From: Botryosphaeria dothidea
Lineage: Eukaryota > Ascomycota > Dothideomycetes > Botryosphaeriales > Botryosphaeriaceae
Assembly (NCBI GenBank): GCA_011503125.2
Contig: WWBZ02000001.1
Location: 3,968,001 to 4,032,000, forward strand
DNA: 64,000 nucleotides
Direction of reading: 5' to 3'
Part shown: positions 10,534 to 22,317 of the stretch, in pieces
How positions within the stretch are numbered: position 1 is the first letter of the stretch
Layout of the letters: each line of letters begins with the position of its first letter
Translations under genes and position numbers: made by a program
The notes under the pieces: generated by a model
Told to the model about the DNA's origin: nothing
What the model saw: the letters and a program-made list of their open reading frames with translations, nothing else
Database searches by the model: none

Positions 10534-11139
10534 CTACCCGACCTGTAACAGCTTCTTCAGCTCTTCTGACACCTCGAAAGGCCTCTCTTCAGGCAGCAGA
10601 CCCCGACTTCCCAGCTCGCCCTCCGAAACATTCGGCTCCGCCTCAAGTGCTGCTTTCAACCCCTCCGCTTTTTCTGTGACATCTTCAATCCCCACAATCC
10701 ACTCATTGATCCACCTCTCGCACAACACCGCCGGTATGCCGATCTGAATGCTGCGGTGATCCAGCCTCTCCAACCTCATATTCCTCTCCGGATCCCACTG
10801 CACCTTCACCGTCGCTTTGTTCTCTCCATTTCCTCTTTCTGCGAGCACACCATGGGAAAGAAGCTCGCTGAAGCCTTGGTGTGACATCTTGATGGCAAGG
10901 ATGCGCTCCTGACCGGCGTCTTTGTACGAGTAGCCCGCGCGGTACATCATCCAGCACCAGCTGGGTTTGATCCACGTCATGCGGGTCATGCGGAATGCGG
11001 GCGAGGCGTTAAGCTTCTGCTCCTGGACGGCCGGGATGGCGATGGCGGAGCAGTATGCTTGGTAGACGGTGATTGTCGTCGAATCGTACTGCGCGCGGAT
11101 TTGACGGTACGGGATAGCTTCAGCTTTCTGTGACGACAT
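10534..11139 (-). CDS. DUF4291 family protein
   Basis: Single-exon, 201-residue protein with the DUF4291 signature almost from the N-terminus: IPYRQIRAQYDSTTITVYQA, then MTRMTWIKPSWCWMMYRAGY, and KDAGQERILAIKMSHQGF. The family occurs in bacteria and fungi and has no established function. The frame stays open for 19 codons upstream, but this ATG lies close to the conserved IPYRQI block as in relatives, so it is preferred over the upstream one at 11196. It converges on the acyltransferase, with about 100 bp between the stops. Confidence 0.85.
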   Translation of the reverse strand: MSSQKAEAIPYRQIRAQYDSTTITVYQAYCSAIAIPAVQEQKLNASPAFRMTRMTWIKPSWCWMMYRAGYSYKDAGQERILAIKMSHQGFSELLSHGVLAERGNGENKATVKVQWDPERNMRLERLDHRSIQIGIPAVLCERWINEWIVGIEDVTEKAEGLKAALEAEPNVSEGELGSRGLLPEERPFEVSEELKKLLQVG

Positions 11140-12026
11140 TGCGAGACTTTTCGGCAAGTTTGACAGAGACTTTTGACGGTGGGGGTTTCGAGACACAGCA
11201 CCACGAGTTATTCACCATTGCTGGCTGCAGAGTAAACGGTGAGCCATAAGCAGTAATGCGGTGCCTTTTGCGGTGTGCCAAGCCCCATTTGTTTAGCTCC
11301 TGCTGCGCCACCACGCCCTTGGGTGGACTAGCAGAGCACGTTGAACACTAGCCAAGCTAGGGCTAGTCAGAATGTCTATAGGATCAAAAGTAAGGTATTA
11401 CGTAGGAATCGAGAGGGATGTGTGCTCGTCTATCGGGCCGAGACTTCATTTCAATGTTCTGACCTGACGATGAAACAAGGCTCATAAATGATGAGACCCG
11501 AAGTTTTCCGAGTATGGCCGGTATAGAGCGTATTTGTAATTGGAAGCAGTGTGAGAACATGCAAGACCCATGGGTCGCTCTAAGGGTGCTGGGCAGCGCC
11601 TCCGGATGTACACTTTGCGGACGGCAAGAGCGAGAAGATATGGAACCAAAGTATCCCGAAGCGCAATAAATATGCTCAAAAGGTAGGAGAAACTTGACTT
11701 GTACAGAAAGAGCAGGTTTTCTCTTGAGTCTAGTCCTTGCAAATACTTGAGATCAATGAAAATGAGGCTCCTCAGTAATGATTGATTCGGAGTGAGATTC
11801 TCGGCATGCAACCCTGAAAATTTATAATCCATAACTTCGCCCGGGTGCCGGATGCAGCTTCTGCCGGATCCACGATGTTTTGGCTGCCAGAACGGATGAA
11901 TGGCTTGATACTCCATAAGGAAAAGTAGAGCAGAAGAAATATTTAAGGCGCCGGAAAGGGCGATTCATATTAAGCATAATCCCCCATCCGTTGAATAATA
12001 GAATTTCAAGCTTCATTCCACCTACA
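11140..12026. other. Intergenic between divergent genes, no gene supported
   Basis: Shared upstream region of the DUF4291 gene (minus) and the short-chain dehydrogenase (plus). A 144-codon frame at 11482-11916 matches nothing I know and shows no coding bias, so it is left out. Confidence 0.55.
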
Positions 12027-12865
12027 ATGCAATCTCAAGGTCTATCCCAGCAGGTTGCGATCGTCGCCGGTGCATCCCGTGGTATTGGTGCTGCCATCGC
12101 CTTGGAGCTGGCCAAACGTGGCGCAAGGGTGAGGAACCACGAGGCAAAAGACTTGCACCGCGCATTAAACATGGATGACAGGTTCTCATCACATACGTTT
12201 CGCCCAGTGCAGAGAGCACAGCCTCTCAGCTCGTCACGAAAATCAATGGTCTCGGTCACGGGGCGGCCGCCATCGCGATCCGCGCGGACATGCGCGACCG
12301 CGAGTCTCCCAAGAAAATCGTCGAAGCATGCGTGGGCACGTTCGGGAGCACGATCGACATACTCGTCAACAACGCCGGGACGGCGCTCCAGGCCGCCCTC
12401 CCAGAAACGACGCATGAGCTGTACGATGCGGTCATGGATCTCAACGTTCGCGGAGTCATCTTCCTCACCCAGGCCGTGCTCCCCCATTTGCCTGCATCGG
12501 GGGGCCGCATCATCAACATCGGGTCCGTGGCTTCCCGCATCCCCGCCTCGGACTGCGTTTATTTGGCGTCGAAAGCGGCGCTGGAGGCGTTGACGCGGTC
12601 TTGGGCAAGAGAGCTGGGGCCGTGTGGATGCTCGGTCAACACGGTTGCGCCCGGAGTCACAGAGACCGAACTGCTTTCCGGTCAAGCTGCGGAGAATCCG
12701 ACATTTGCAAGCTTTTTGGAGGGCTTGAAGGAGCAGACTGTTATGCAGAAGAGAATGGGAACGCCAGGGGATATCGCGCTTGTGGTGGCAATGATTGCTG
12801 AGCCACAAAGCCAATGGATTACCGGGCAGTACATCGCGGCATGCGGAGGTGTTATCATGGTTTGA
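12027..12865 (+). CDS. Short-chain dehydrogenase/reductase (SDR)
   Basis: Classical SDR of 261 residues, exons 12027-12128 and 12182-12865 with a 53-nt intron. The NAD(P) motif GASRGIG is at residues 15-21, NNAG at 97-100, and the catalytic set Ser149, Tyr161, Lys165 (YLASK) is intact. The Gly-rich C-terminal end (GQYIAACGGVIMV) resembles 3-oxoacyl-ACP reductase and tetrahydroxynaphthalene-reductase-like enzymes, but the substrate cannot be told. The ATG follows an in-frame-free leader and lies 12 codons before the Rossmann motif, the normal distance. It is convergent with the interrupted methyltransferase. Confidence 0.9.
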
Positions 12866-12968
12866 GTCAGACGAGTGTTTCCTTGTATTATCTCGCTTAT
12901 GGAAGGCGTGCAAGTTGTCTCGCTTTGACATTGAACTTTGATGACAGTTGGGAATATAAATAGCCATG

Positions 12969-14288
12969 TTACTCAGGCTTCTGGCCGTAGACAAAATGAC
13001 TAGCCACTGTGTTAGCAAGTGAACCAGTACCAGTGCGTTCGGTGACTTACCAATCATAGTACATATGGACATCCTTCCTCCTCGCTTCTTTCCTGACCTC
13101 AGCCAACAGAACTTGAACCTCCTCAATACTCCATTTCAATACAGTGGGAAGAAGGCCGTATGTCATTGCCTCCAAGCCGTCCAAGTAACTCATCAACGAG
13201 CAAGCCCCGGTTTTCTTCAACCTCTGATCTTTCGGCCACATTCCAAGAGGCATCTTGAAAACTCTCTCCGTCACATTCACATAGCCAGCCTCTTCCATTC
13301 AACCCTTCAACTTAGGACCAGGCAACGGTTCTTTTCCTATTTTCTGCGCTGCTTCAACGACCAATTTTTGCAGCTTGATAATCTTGTTGTCTTCGGCTGC
13401 GGAGCCGTCGTCGGATGTAGGGACAATATTCCAGTCCTGATATTCTGCGTAACCCCCGGGTTGCAAGTGGCTTTCGCAATCAGTATCACCCTTCAGCAAG
13501 TTGGGAGGAGAAATACCTGAGTGACTGCCGCATCAGCCTCGGCCAATCTGACAAGGAGCAGACCATGTAGCGGCTGTGAATAAAGTCAAACGGCGTGGAG
13601 TAAGTCCACTCGGATTCGATATCGTCGACTTCGAACTTGACGTTTGGAGGAGTCCATCGCGGTTGAATGGGAGACAGGTCGTTGCCGAGCTTCAAACTTC
13701 AGCATTGCGTTCTCTTCCACAAGGATGCGCTTTTTCATACCACCGTCGCTGCCGGCCAGATTTCGCCTGTCATTCTGTCCAGTCAGATAATTGCGGTCGC
13801 GTCGTCAGCCGCCATTGGGAACACGCACCCGCCTCAATTGCCCAGATGCCCGTTCCAGTACCCAGATCTAGTACCCTGCCTTCCTTGTTGAACGGCGCAA
13901 ACGCAATGACTCCCTCGCACAGCATCTTGCACACCTCATGGAACATGTCCAGCCGGTCTTGCTCTTCTTCATCGTTGGGGCTACGCGGATCAGCCAATGC
14001 TCATCGCAATCTGATTGGAGCCTGCGTACAATCTGTACGACCCTTCTTTGTAGGCATGGAAGCGACGGCCGTGTTCGAACTTGTACGCCATCACGCTGCT
14101 GGCGAGCGAGGTGGTGAAGCTTTCACTGCGCCAAAGTCAGCGCGAACGAGTCGGACAAACGTGGGGCGCGCGGGCGCAGCATACTCGTCGTCCCCGTAGG
14201 TGCTATCCGCGTTTTCGTGATCGGCGTCGACCTCGATGACGTTTTCCGCCTGCGCGGAGGGTGTGCGTTCTGGACTCGTGGACGGCAT
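12969..14288 (-). pseudogene. TAM/LaeA-like SAM methyltransferase with premature stop
   Basis: Seven exons fit the fungal TAM-type methyltransferase family (trans-aconitate/LaeA-like): 14185-14288, 14030-14125, 13829-13980, 13741-13766, 13517-13689, 13051-13470 and 12969-12999 (334 codons with stop). Landmarks are FEHGRRFHAYKEGSYR, PNDEEEQDRLDMFH, the SAM-binding VLDLGTGTGIWAIEAGE, GNDLSPIQPRW, FEVDDIESEW, FDFIHSRYM, PGGYAEYQDWN and the terminal HFVYGQKPE. Codon 241 (13299-13301) is TGA where the family has Trp, inside an otherwise perfectly continuous block (KLKG-stop-MEEAGYVNV). No intron can remove it without losing conserved residues. Everything downstream is still in frame and conserved, so the lesion is very recent or a single-base error. 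Confidence 0.83.
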
Positions 14289-15680
14289 GTTTGGGCGGTG
14301 ACTGTGTTGGATGTGAAGCGTCCCGCAGCCCCGAGAGGGGCGCACCACATTTGAATGGGCGGCTGTGCCAATTTGTTCGGCGATGCTCGCCATCAGTCGG
14401 CCTTAAGGCTGCTCAGAGGCTCAAGACCGTCTGCGCCGCTTCGTCGCGTGAATAAGGGGGGGCCCGGTGGGCCAATGATAAGCACGTGTGCCGAGGAACG
14501 GTGCCCATCCTTAACCAGAATCGTTATGCGAGATCCCCATGTGGACTTACGATCGCCGCACTTGGACCCAATTGTTTTCTTGGCACGTTTCCGGTGCGAG
14601 CCGAGCGTTGGTGGATTCTTCATGCATCTGCCGGTTGAGGAAGTTCATCTTGTACAGTGAGGCATCAAATGCGGTGTCGACTGAAGAAAGGTTGCAGAAG
14701 CGGACCGTATCGTGAGCGGAAGAGACTAAATATCAGGAGATCACTGTAGAGAAAGAAAATTCAGGCACTCTAGAGAGTGGCTCATCCTCTTTTATGGACA
14801 CGACTGACGATCTCAAAACACCACCTCTGTCTGCATGGCAGGGGATACAAGCCCTGGGATCTCTGCACGCCACAGCTACCCGGCGGAATTCAATTTCTGC
14901 CGTTGCAACCATCACGAATCGTTGAGCACCTCTGTGCACGTCGCGAAATTGTCATTCGTATTCAGTTCTACAGAGGTGGAAACTTTCGACACTGGGTTCG
15001 TATTTCTTGGCCAGGGATTCTTCGCGAGCTCGTCGCAATCCAATTGCTCGTCTACGTATGCAAAGTCATGGGCCCCGATTTTTCTTTCTACCACCATACC
15101 CTCCTCCATCTTCATCTCTGTGCGCGGATCTAAAGACATGATAAATTGGAAGTATCGAGTTAATGAAAAGCGTGTAGATGCAATTTACAAATGGTCTATG
15201 ACAGGAATAAAAGATCTGCTTTCTAGAGGGGCACTGCAGCAATGCGAGATTCCCACAGAAGCCTGGTAAAGATTTTATGGGGACCGCCACAAGTAGTTGA
15301 AGCGTTTGTCGGGCGCATGATCCTGGTAACAACGTCATCCAGTTGAATGCGTTGGCCTGTCACGAAAGCTCCGATCTGATCTTCACATTGGGCGCCGGAC
15401 TTCGGCTACAAAAGCCTTGTGCAGCTAACACCGTCTCGTCTGGGCTTCAAAGTAAAAAGGTACCCAGCATGCGGGGTGCAGAGGCGCGTGCGTTGGGGTC
15501 GCTCCGGCGGAAGTGCTGCTTACTCACCCACTCAAGTTCCGGCGGAGACTTTGCACTGGTGCTCCGGCGGACCGTTGGGCAGGTGCTCGGGAGCTCCCCG
15601 AACTAGCCCCCCGGTGTCGAAATAAACCATATGTATATACAAGCCCCGCGCACTCGACATGACTTCTTCCGGTCGTCAAA
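14289..15680. other. Intergenic between divergent genes, no gene supported
   Basis: Nearly 1.4 kb separating the methyltransferase and the polyol dehydrogenase. No frame shows a known domain. The right-hand 180 bp carry the regulatory repeats listed separately. Confidence 0.6.
15503..15571 (+). promoter_or_regulatory. Three direct TCCGGCGGA repeats upstream of polyol dehydrogenase
   Basis: Exact copies of TCCGGCGGA lie at 15503-15511, 15538-15546 and 15563-15571, about 110-180 bp before the ATG at 15681. Each contains two abutting CGG triplets, the half-site recognised by many Zn2Cys6 regulators; such a regulator is encoded two genes of distance away at 17481. Binding is inferred. Confidence 0.6.
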
Positions 15681-16945
15681 ATGGCTTACAACATCATCGA
15701 TCAAACGGCGGCGCCACAGGTGCGTTTGCCGTCCAAAATCACTCGAAAGGGATGCTCATTGTCTTCAGGTGAATGACGCATTCGTTTTACGACCAGGCGG
15801 ACAGTTCTACTACGAGGAGCGACCAGCACCAACAGAAGCCACGGGGCGAGATGTCCTCATAAGGGTCGTGGCAACGGGCATCTGCGGATCAGATGTGAGG
15901 AACTGTCTCCACAGATGCTGCAGACGCAGCTGACGGCAGGCCGCAGGTCCACTACTGGCAGCACGGCAAAGTCGGACCCTACGAAGTCACCGCGCCCATC
16001 GTGCTCGGGCACGAGTCCTCCGGCGTCATCGTGGCCGCCGGCCCAGACGTGCGCACTCTCTCGGTCGGGGACCGCATCGCCCTCGAACCCGGCGTCAGTG
16101 AAGCTCCTCCCTCTTCATCCCAGAGCTAGAAACACTAACACGGTCACAAGGTCGGATGCAACGTCTGCACCTACTGCCGCGCCGGCCGCTACAACCTCTG
16201 CGCATCCATGAAGTTCGCCGCCACGCCCCCCTACGACGGCACGCTCTCGACCTACTACCGGCTGCCCGAAGAATGCTGCTTCCGGCTGCCGGACAACATG
16301 TCGTTCGAGGAGGGCGCGCTGATGGAGCCGCTCAGCGTCGCCGTGCACTGCAGCAAGCTCGCCGCCCTCACGCCCGGCGCCTCCGTCCTGGTCTTCGGCG
16401 CCGGGCCCATCGGCCTGCTGGTGTGCGCCGTGGGGCGCGCGTTCGGCGCGGGCGCCGTCGCCGTCGCGGACATCGACGAGCAGAGGCTGGCGTTCGCGCG
16501 CAAGTACGCGGCTGCCGAGACATGTCTGATCACGCCGGGCGAGGCGCCCGAGATCCTCTCGAGGACGGGGCGTGCTGATGGGTTCGACGTGGTGATCGAG
16601 GCGACGGGCGTGCAGTCGTGCATCAACGAGGGAGTTGGCGCGCTCAGGCGGGGCGGCACGTTCGTCCAGGCGGGCCTGGGGTCGTCGCAGGTGCAGTTTC
16701 CGATTGGATTGATCTGCGATAAGGAGGTCAACTTCAAGGGCAGCTTCCGCTATGGCCCCGGCGACTATGCGCTAGCCATCGATCTCGTGCGCAGAGGAGC
16801 TGTCAGCGTGACAGAGCTCGTTACGCATAGGTACTCGTTCACGGAAGCCGAGAAAGCCTTCCAAGCGGTGGTCAGGCGGGAAGGCATAAAGACCGTAATT
16901 TATGGGCCAAACGTCCAGGCTGCTGAAGCTTCAAGCCGGTTATGA
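15681..16945 (+). CDS. Zinc-dependent xylitol/sorbitol-type dehydrogenase (MDR family)
   Basis: Medium-chain dehydrogenase oxidising polyols to ketoses (xylitol to xylulose or sorbitol to fructose). Exons 15681-15719, 15769-15894, 15947-16093 and 16151-16945; 368 residues. The catalytic zinc site is visible as TGICGSDVHYW and GHESSG. The structural zinc cysteines are spaced C-x2-C-x2-C-x7-C (CNVCTYCRAGRYNLC). The Rossmann motif is FGAGPIGLL, and an Asp follows the second strand (VAVADID), which favours NAD over NADP. Start context AAAATGG is good. Next in the same direction come a Zn2Cys6 regulator and a sugar porter, consistent with a catabolic cluster. Xylitol and sorbitol activities cannot be separated by eye. 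Confidence 0.9.
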
Positions 16946-17480
16946 GGGAAGATGGGGAAGATGAGAAATAGAAAGTGACGGAATAGATCAGACATCAATC
17001 CGGAAATTTTCTCGTACCAAGCTATCGTCGGGCAAGCGCTTGGTTGCTCAAACTGCCCTGCTGTCTACCAAAACCGGCCACAAAGCACCCCAGCAAAAGT
17101 GACGCAAGTTCCTTTTCACGATCATTGCTTGTCGGTGTGGTACAACAGAAGATCTGTGGGGTATGCCTGAGCAGTGGGCACTACTCGATGAAAGAGACAA
17201 CCTCATTCGGCACCTCCAATAAAGGGCCTCCGCTCTTCTCCGCTAAACCGGACCTTGGGCGCCGAAAGCAGGCTTCGAGGCGGGCCTTAAGCAAAGCTGG
17301 AGTAAACATGGCGGGGAAATGGACCGGAGCTGACGTCGGGAAGTGCCTAGCGGATGGATTCGGGCTTCTTGGCTCTGGATTTTGGACGCCGAATTCCCCC
17401 CGCGGCTCCCGGCGGAGGTTTGGTCTAAAACCCAATATCCCTCTCCGTCATGGCCGCGTTCCATGCCCATTCGCTCCACA
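16946..17480. other. Intergenic, upstream region of the Zn2Cys6 regulator
   Basis: Contains no supported gene. A near-copy of the cluster 9-mer, CCCGGCGGA (8 of 9), lies at 17408-17416, 65 bp before the regulator ATG. An exact copy in inverted orientation, TCCGCCGGA, lies just inside the first exon at 17508-17516. Confidence 0.5.
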
Positions 17481-20087
17481 ATGTCGTCCAACCAGCCCCA
17501 GCTGTCCTCCGCCGGAAAGGTTAGCAAGGCATGCCAGCGCTGCCGCCGCCACAAGAGCCGCGTATGTCACTGCTTTTGCAGCCCCGCATTCTCTACCGTC
17601 CCACTGACCACGTGCCAAGTGCGATCTCTTCCGTCCATGCACGCTCTGCCTCCGGGCTGATGCAGAGTGCATATCCGACTCGGGTGACACCCGGCGCCGT
17701 GGCAAGTAGGTTCCTCTTGAGTCCAATGCACTTCCATGGATGTTGACCGAGTTGCCGGCCCAGACGGCGAAGGCTCTCTCGCCCCGGCACTAGTCAGCCG
17801 CTGCACGAACAGACAGCCGAGACCCCCTCGGTCGATGTCCGAAGCCCCAACACCACCAATCCAACCTCTATAGGCACAGTTACTACTCGGGATGTACCCG
17901 AGACCGACTTCACAGCCCGGACTCCGCGTCCCATGCGGGATCTGTCCGATGTTGATGATTATGGAGAAGCCGACTCCACCATGAGCATCACTCGTAGGGT
18001 ATTTAGCTGTCCTTCCCCGACAGCCGAACAGAAAAATCGAATTGATGGGATACTGCGTAGATATTCCAGCTGAGCAGCCGTGATATGGACCCGAGGGTCA
18101 CCTCAGCCATACCCGACGGTGAAAATCTCGCTCGCGGAGCCCCTACGCCTGCTGAGACTCGCGATGTCTGTCCGATATCCAGTATCCTCGGGTATTCTCT
18201 GCCATCACGTCCTGTCATGGAGCTGCTCCTGGAAGAGTACTTCGACAGCGTGCACTGGTTCTCGCTGGTCATCTACGAGCCACTGTTCCGAAAGGAGTAT
18301 AACAGCATAGCCGATGGCTTTGCTTCGCAGTCTCAAAAGGGGTTTCTGACTCTACTAACCGTTGTACTTGGCATGGCTGCTTGGTACAGATCTCAGAGAA
18401 ATGCTGCCGAAGAAGATTTCCCAGGCGAAGACTTCGGGGCCTGGAGCTCGGAGCTGCTGCGCCAAACTGAGCTGCGGCTGTTCGATTTGATGAATGACGC
18501 GTCGTTAGCTTCGGTTCAGGTTTGTATCTTGTTGGGCTCGTATGGTGTTTATCATGGGAAGCCGAATGCGGCCTTTGCTTTGCTGGGAGCAGCCATCAAG
18601 CTGGCGCAGACGCTTCGCTTACACCGGGAATCCAGCCGTGGCGACCCAGACAGGATCGAGGAAAGGAAGAGAGTTTGGTGGACCATATACACATGGGACA
18701 GGTATTCACCTTTTCTCGTTGGCGATTGAAGAAAAGCTAAATGCGCGCAGGTTCGCTTCCATAACCTACGGCAGGCCTCTTGGAATCAACGAGAGAGACT
18801 GCAACGTATCGATGCCTTCGAACGTTTTCGAGAACCCCCTGTTCAAACGCGAACACGCGAACGGTAATGATCTCTTGGTCCACTATTCAGCCTACCAGTG
18901 TGAGCTGAACAGGCTCTACCGCATCTCGTCGCCTATGATCGAGATTATTTTCGGTGCGCGCGGCGGCGACGTCTCAGCCACGGCCTCCCAGAGCGAACGG
19001 TTTGCGGTAGTCGCAGACATAGACCAGCAGCTGCGAAACTGGCGCCTGAATTTGCCTGCCCACCTAGTCCTTGATCTCAATAACGACAGCCGAGTTGATT
19101 CTTTGGCGGAGACGAGGGCCCATCGGCTTCAGGCCTTGTCCCTCGAGCTGACCTACGAAAACATCGTCATCGTTCTGCATCGGCCTTTTTTCGCGCAGCA
19201 GGTGAATAACCTCACAAGAGTCTTACCTGGCAGCCTGCAAGGATCCATTTCATCCCCATACACAGTGGATACGCCGCAGTCAATGGCCATGCCCAACGGG
19301 CTGAGCTCCGAGACCTGGTGGAACGCCGCCGTGAGGACCTCCCGCGTCACGGAGCTGCCGAACCTGGCGCAGCTAGCCACGGAAACGCACCTCGTCGCCT
19401 TCATGGCCATCAACCTGTTCAACTCGGCCATCGTCATGGTCGTCTGCGCTCTCTCCGAGCCCCTCTCCGACCGAGCGCAGGAAGCGAAGCGAAACATCAC
19501 GCGCATCTACCGGCTACTCGAACTCCTGGGGTCGCGGTCGAAGCTGTCGATGCAGAGCAGCGTCATCCTGCAGGACATGATCCGCGTCTTGCTGAACCGC
19601 GAGGCCGAGGCCATGCTGACGTCTGTGGTGATGCCGCCGCCGGCCCGATCGCAACCGGAACTCGACCCGTCCCTGAGTATGGCTTCACATGGACGTTCTC
19701 GCACGGTGGAGGATGCCTTGAGATTGCCGCTCGATATGTCCTCTAGTGCTGTTGATTCCTCCGAGGTGACGGGTGATGCTCAGGCCGAGCACTTGCGGGA
19801 TGCTGCGCGGATGAATGGTGGTCTGGCATCCATCCAAAGAGGTATTTTCTGTTACTGATATTGATGCTGCGAATAGTTGGCTGACCATTGTGGCAGTACT
19901 ACCCTCTAGCAGAGCCGAATCATTCAGCTCCGCAGCATCACAGAACGGGCTGGGCCGCCAGCAGCTGTTACAAGGCAGCTTCGATAGCCACGCCTCGTAC
20001 AGCGGAATTGAATCGACTTTGGGTAGCGGACTGTATGGAGAGAAAGACCTGTACTGGATTTGGAGTTCGGTGGCGGATTGGCCGTAG
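17481..20087 (+). CDS. Zn2Cys6 binuclear cluster transcription factor, likely local cluster regulator
   Basis: Six exons: 17481-17561, 17620-17705, 17764-17998, 18070-18701, 18751-19841 and 19897-20087; 771 residues. The first intron splits the DNA-binding domain, whose six cysteines have the exact Zn2Cys6 spacing (C-x2-C-x6-C-x5-C-x2-C-x6-C), followed by a basic RRRGKRRR stretch. From roughly residue 170 a fungal-specific transcription factor domain follows: EEYFDSVHWFSLVIYEPLF, later RKRVWWTIYTWDR, then YGRPLGINERDC. The C-terminus is Ser/Gln-rich. The domain resembles regulators of sugar and xylan use. It lies between the polyol dehydrogenase and a sugar porter on the same strand, and 9-mers containing abutting CGG triplets occur at all three genes, so autoregulation and control of both neighbours is plausible. 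An in-frame ATG at 17463 would add six residues. Confidence 0.88.
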
Positions 20088-20537
20088 CACTGCTCGTTGC
20101 ACACCTGATCAAACACCTAACTATGCAGTACTAACGGCGGCAACTACCGCATGGAGACGTCAAAGTGTTTTCGGGTTCGGGTACGACAAAACTCTCCGTT
20201 CGAGCGAATGCGAGTAAAATGCGAAGAAAAAGCTAACAGAACGGAAAGGTGATTGGCCAGCATAGGCCGGGGAAATCCAATCGCTTGGCTGAGCAGGCGC
20301 CGGCGGCACTCAGCAACCCCCCTGTCTTTCCGGCGGTTACAACCACATCTCCGCCGGAGCTTCACACACAGATACTAGCCTCCCCCATGGGGATCTCCGC
20401 AAAACGCTGCTTTGGCATAACAAGCCGCATGCAGCGGTCTGAGCATTTAAACGACCTGCTTCCCCGCATTTTGCCTGAAGTTTCACATCAGCTCACAACT
20501 CCTCTCTCATCTCATCGAGCATCTTGTCTTACGAGTT
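20088..20537. other. Intergenic, promoter of the sugar porter
   Basis: 450 bp between regulator and transporter with no gene. It holds two copies of the cluster 9-mer, listed separately, and CT-rich sequence just before the transporter start. Confidence 0.6.
20329..20358. promoter_or_regulatory. Inverted pair of TCCGGCGGA-type sites upstream of MFS sugar porter
   Basis: TCCGGCGGT (8 of 9) at 20329-20337 on the plus strand faces an exact TCCGGCGGA on the minus strand (TCCGCCGGA, 20350-20358). They are 12 bp apart and about 190 bp before the ATG at 20538. The same word is tripled at the dehydrogenase promoter. Confidence 0.55.
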
Positions 20538-22317
20538 ATGGCTACTACTGAGAAAATCGATGGGACCACGATGGAGGGTCCGACTCCTGACCAGAGTGCT
20601 CCCGCTGTGCAGGCACCAAGCACGAGCTGGCTGGAACGCACCCTGAAGCCGAAAACCTACAAGCCTCGTTACCCATTCGTTGGCAAGCCACTCCTGTGGA
20701 TGACTTGCGCGTTTGGAAGCTTGGGAGATGCGCTCTTCGGCTACGATCAAGGTATGAGACCCCTGACGACCATGACTGGAATGCAGCTGCTGAATCTACT
20801 GCACAGGTATCATGGCTGGACTCCTAGTGAACCCCGTGTTCATCCGCCGCTTCTTTTCAGAGCACGGTGGAATGGAGGGCAAGCATGGAGACGTCAACCC
20901 ATCCATCACCGGCATCACAGTGGCCTGTCTTCAGGCATCCGCAGCAGTTGGATCCCTGATCGCCGGCAGACTGGGAGACATAATCGGGAGGAAGAAGTGT
21001 GTCCGCATCGGCGCTTTCATCTACTTCATCTGCGCCTTCATCCAGGGCTTTGCTCCTAACCTCGCCTGCTTCATCGCCGGCCGAACCATCCAGGGCCTCG
21101 CCGTTGGCTTCTTGTCCATGACCGTACCTGTCATCCAGACCGAAATCGCTGCACCTCACCGCCGTGGCCTCATGGTCGGCGTCGAATACACGTTCCTGAT
21201 CGGAGGATATGCACTGTCTTGTTGGGTAGATTACGGATTCTTCTTTGCGTTGCCCAGCAACGTCTCCTGGCAGGGTCCGTATTTCGTGCAGATGGGCTTG
21301 GCATTCATCCTCTTCTCCATGTCTTTCTTCCTGCCCGAAACACCTCGCTGGCTGGCGCGGAACGGATTCGCCGAAGAGGCTCTTCAGACCCTGGCTGATC
21401 TCCATTCAAACGGAGACATCAACGACCGACACGTTCAGAGCGTCTTTTTGGAGGTTCAGGAAGCTGTCCGCTACGAAGCATCTCTCGGACAGTCCACTTG
21501 GCTTGTAAGCTGGCAATACGAAGCGAAGATACGATACAGCACTAACAAATCACCAGGAAATGTTCACCAGATACCGCAAGCGGACCTTCGTCGGCTGCAC
21601 CGCCCAGATGTTCGCCCAGCTCAACGGCATCAACGTCGTCTCCTTCTACCTGCCCAGCACGCTCGGCGCGGCCGGCTACTCCGACAAGAAATCCCTCCTC
21701 TACACCGCCGCGAACTCCGTCCCCTACGTCGCCGCAACAATCAGCGCTTGGTTCCTCGCCGACCGCTGGGGCCGCCGGCCCCTCCTCATTCTCGGAGGTA
21801 AGACCCCAGCCCCCCGCGCTTCCCCCCCCTCCCCAAACTCTAACTAACTGAGAATCCAGGCATCGCCATGGCCGTCGCCCTCAGCATCGTCTGCGCCTTC
21901 ACCGAAGCCGACCTCGACATCCTGACCAAGGCCAACGGCCTCTACGCCTTCGTCATGATCTACAACGTCATCTACGGCTTCACGTGGGGCCCCATCCCGT
22001 GGCTGCTGCCCGCCGAGATCTTCCCGCTGCGCGGCCGCAGCAAGGGCATGGCGCTCGCGACCTGCTCGAACTGGATCTTCAACTTCGTCATCGGCATGTC
22101 CTCGCCCGACGCCTTCGCCGGGATCGGCGGGTACTACTACGTCGTCATCGCCGGGTTCTGCCTGTTCTCGACCGGCCTGGTGTACTTTTGCTACGTCGAG
22201 ACGGCGAACCACTCGCTCGAGGAGATTGCGGTCGCGTTTGGCGACAAGGCGTTTGCGCTGGACGACGAGCAGGTCATGCAGGCGGCGGCGGCGCCTGTGG
22301 GAGATGAGAAGGCGTGA
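20538..22317 (+). CDS. MFS sugar porter
   Basis: Sugar/polyol:proton symporter-type permease of the major facilitator superfamily with 12 predicted helices. Exons 20538-20751, 20807-21504, 21557-21797 and 21860-22317; 536 residues. Sugar-porter signatures are LFGYDQGIMAG in helix 1, GRLGDIIGRKK in loop 2-3, AGRTIQGLAVG, PETPRWLARNG at the end of helix 6, QLNGINVVSFYLPS in helix 7, DRWGRRPLL in loop 8-9, and PAEIFPLRGRSKGMALAT. The cytosolic N-terminus is about 50 residues. The first intron splits the GYDQG motif, a site often seen in fungal porters. With the neighbouring dehydrogenase and regulator it probably imports a pentose, hexose or polyol; the exact substrate is not readable. Confidence 0.92.
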
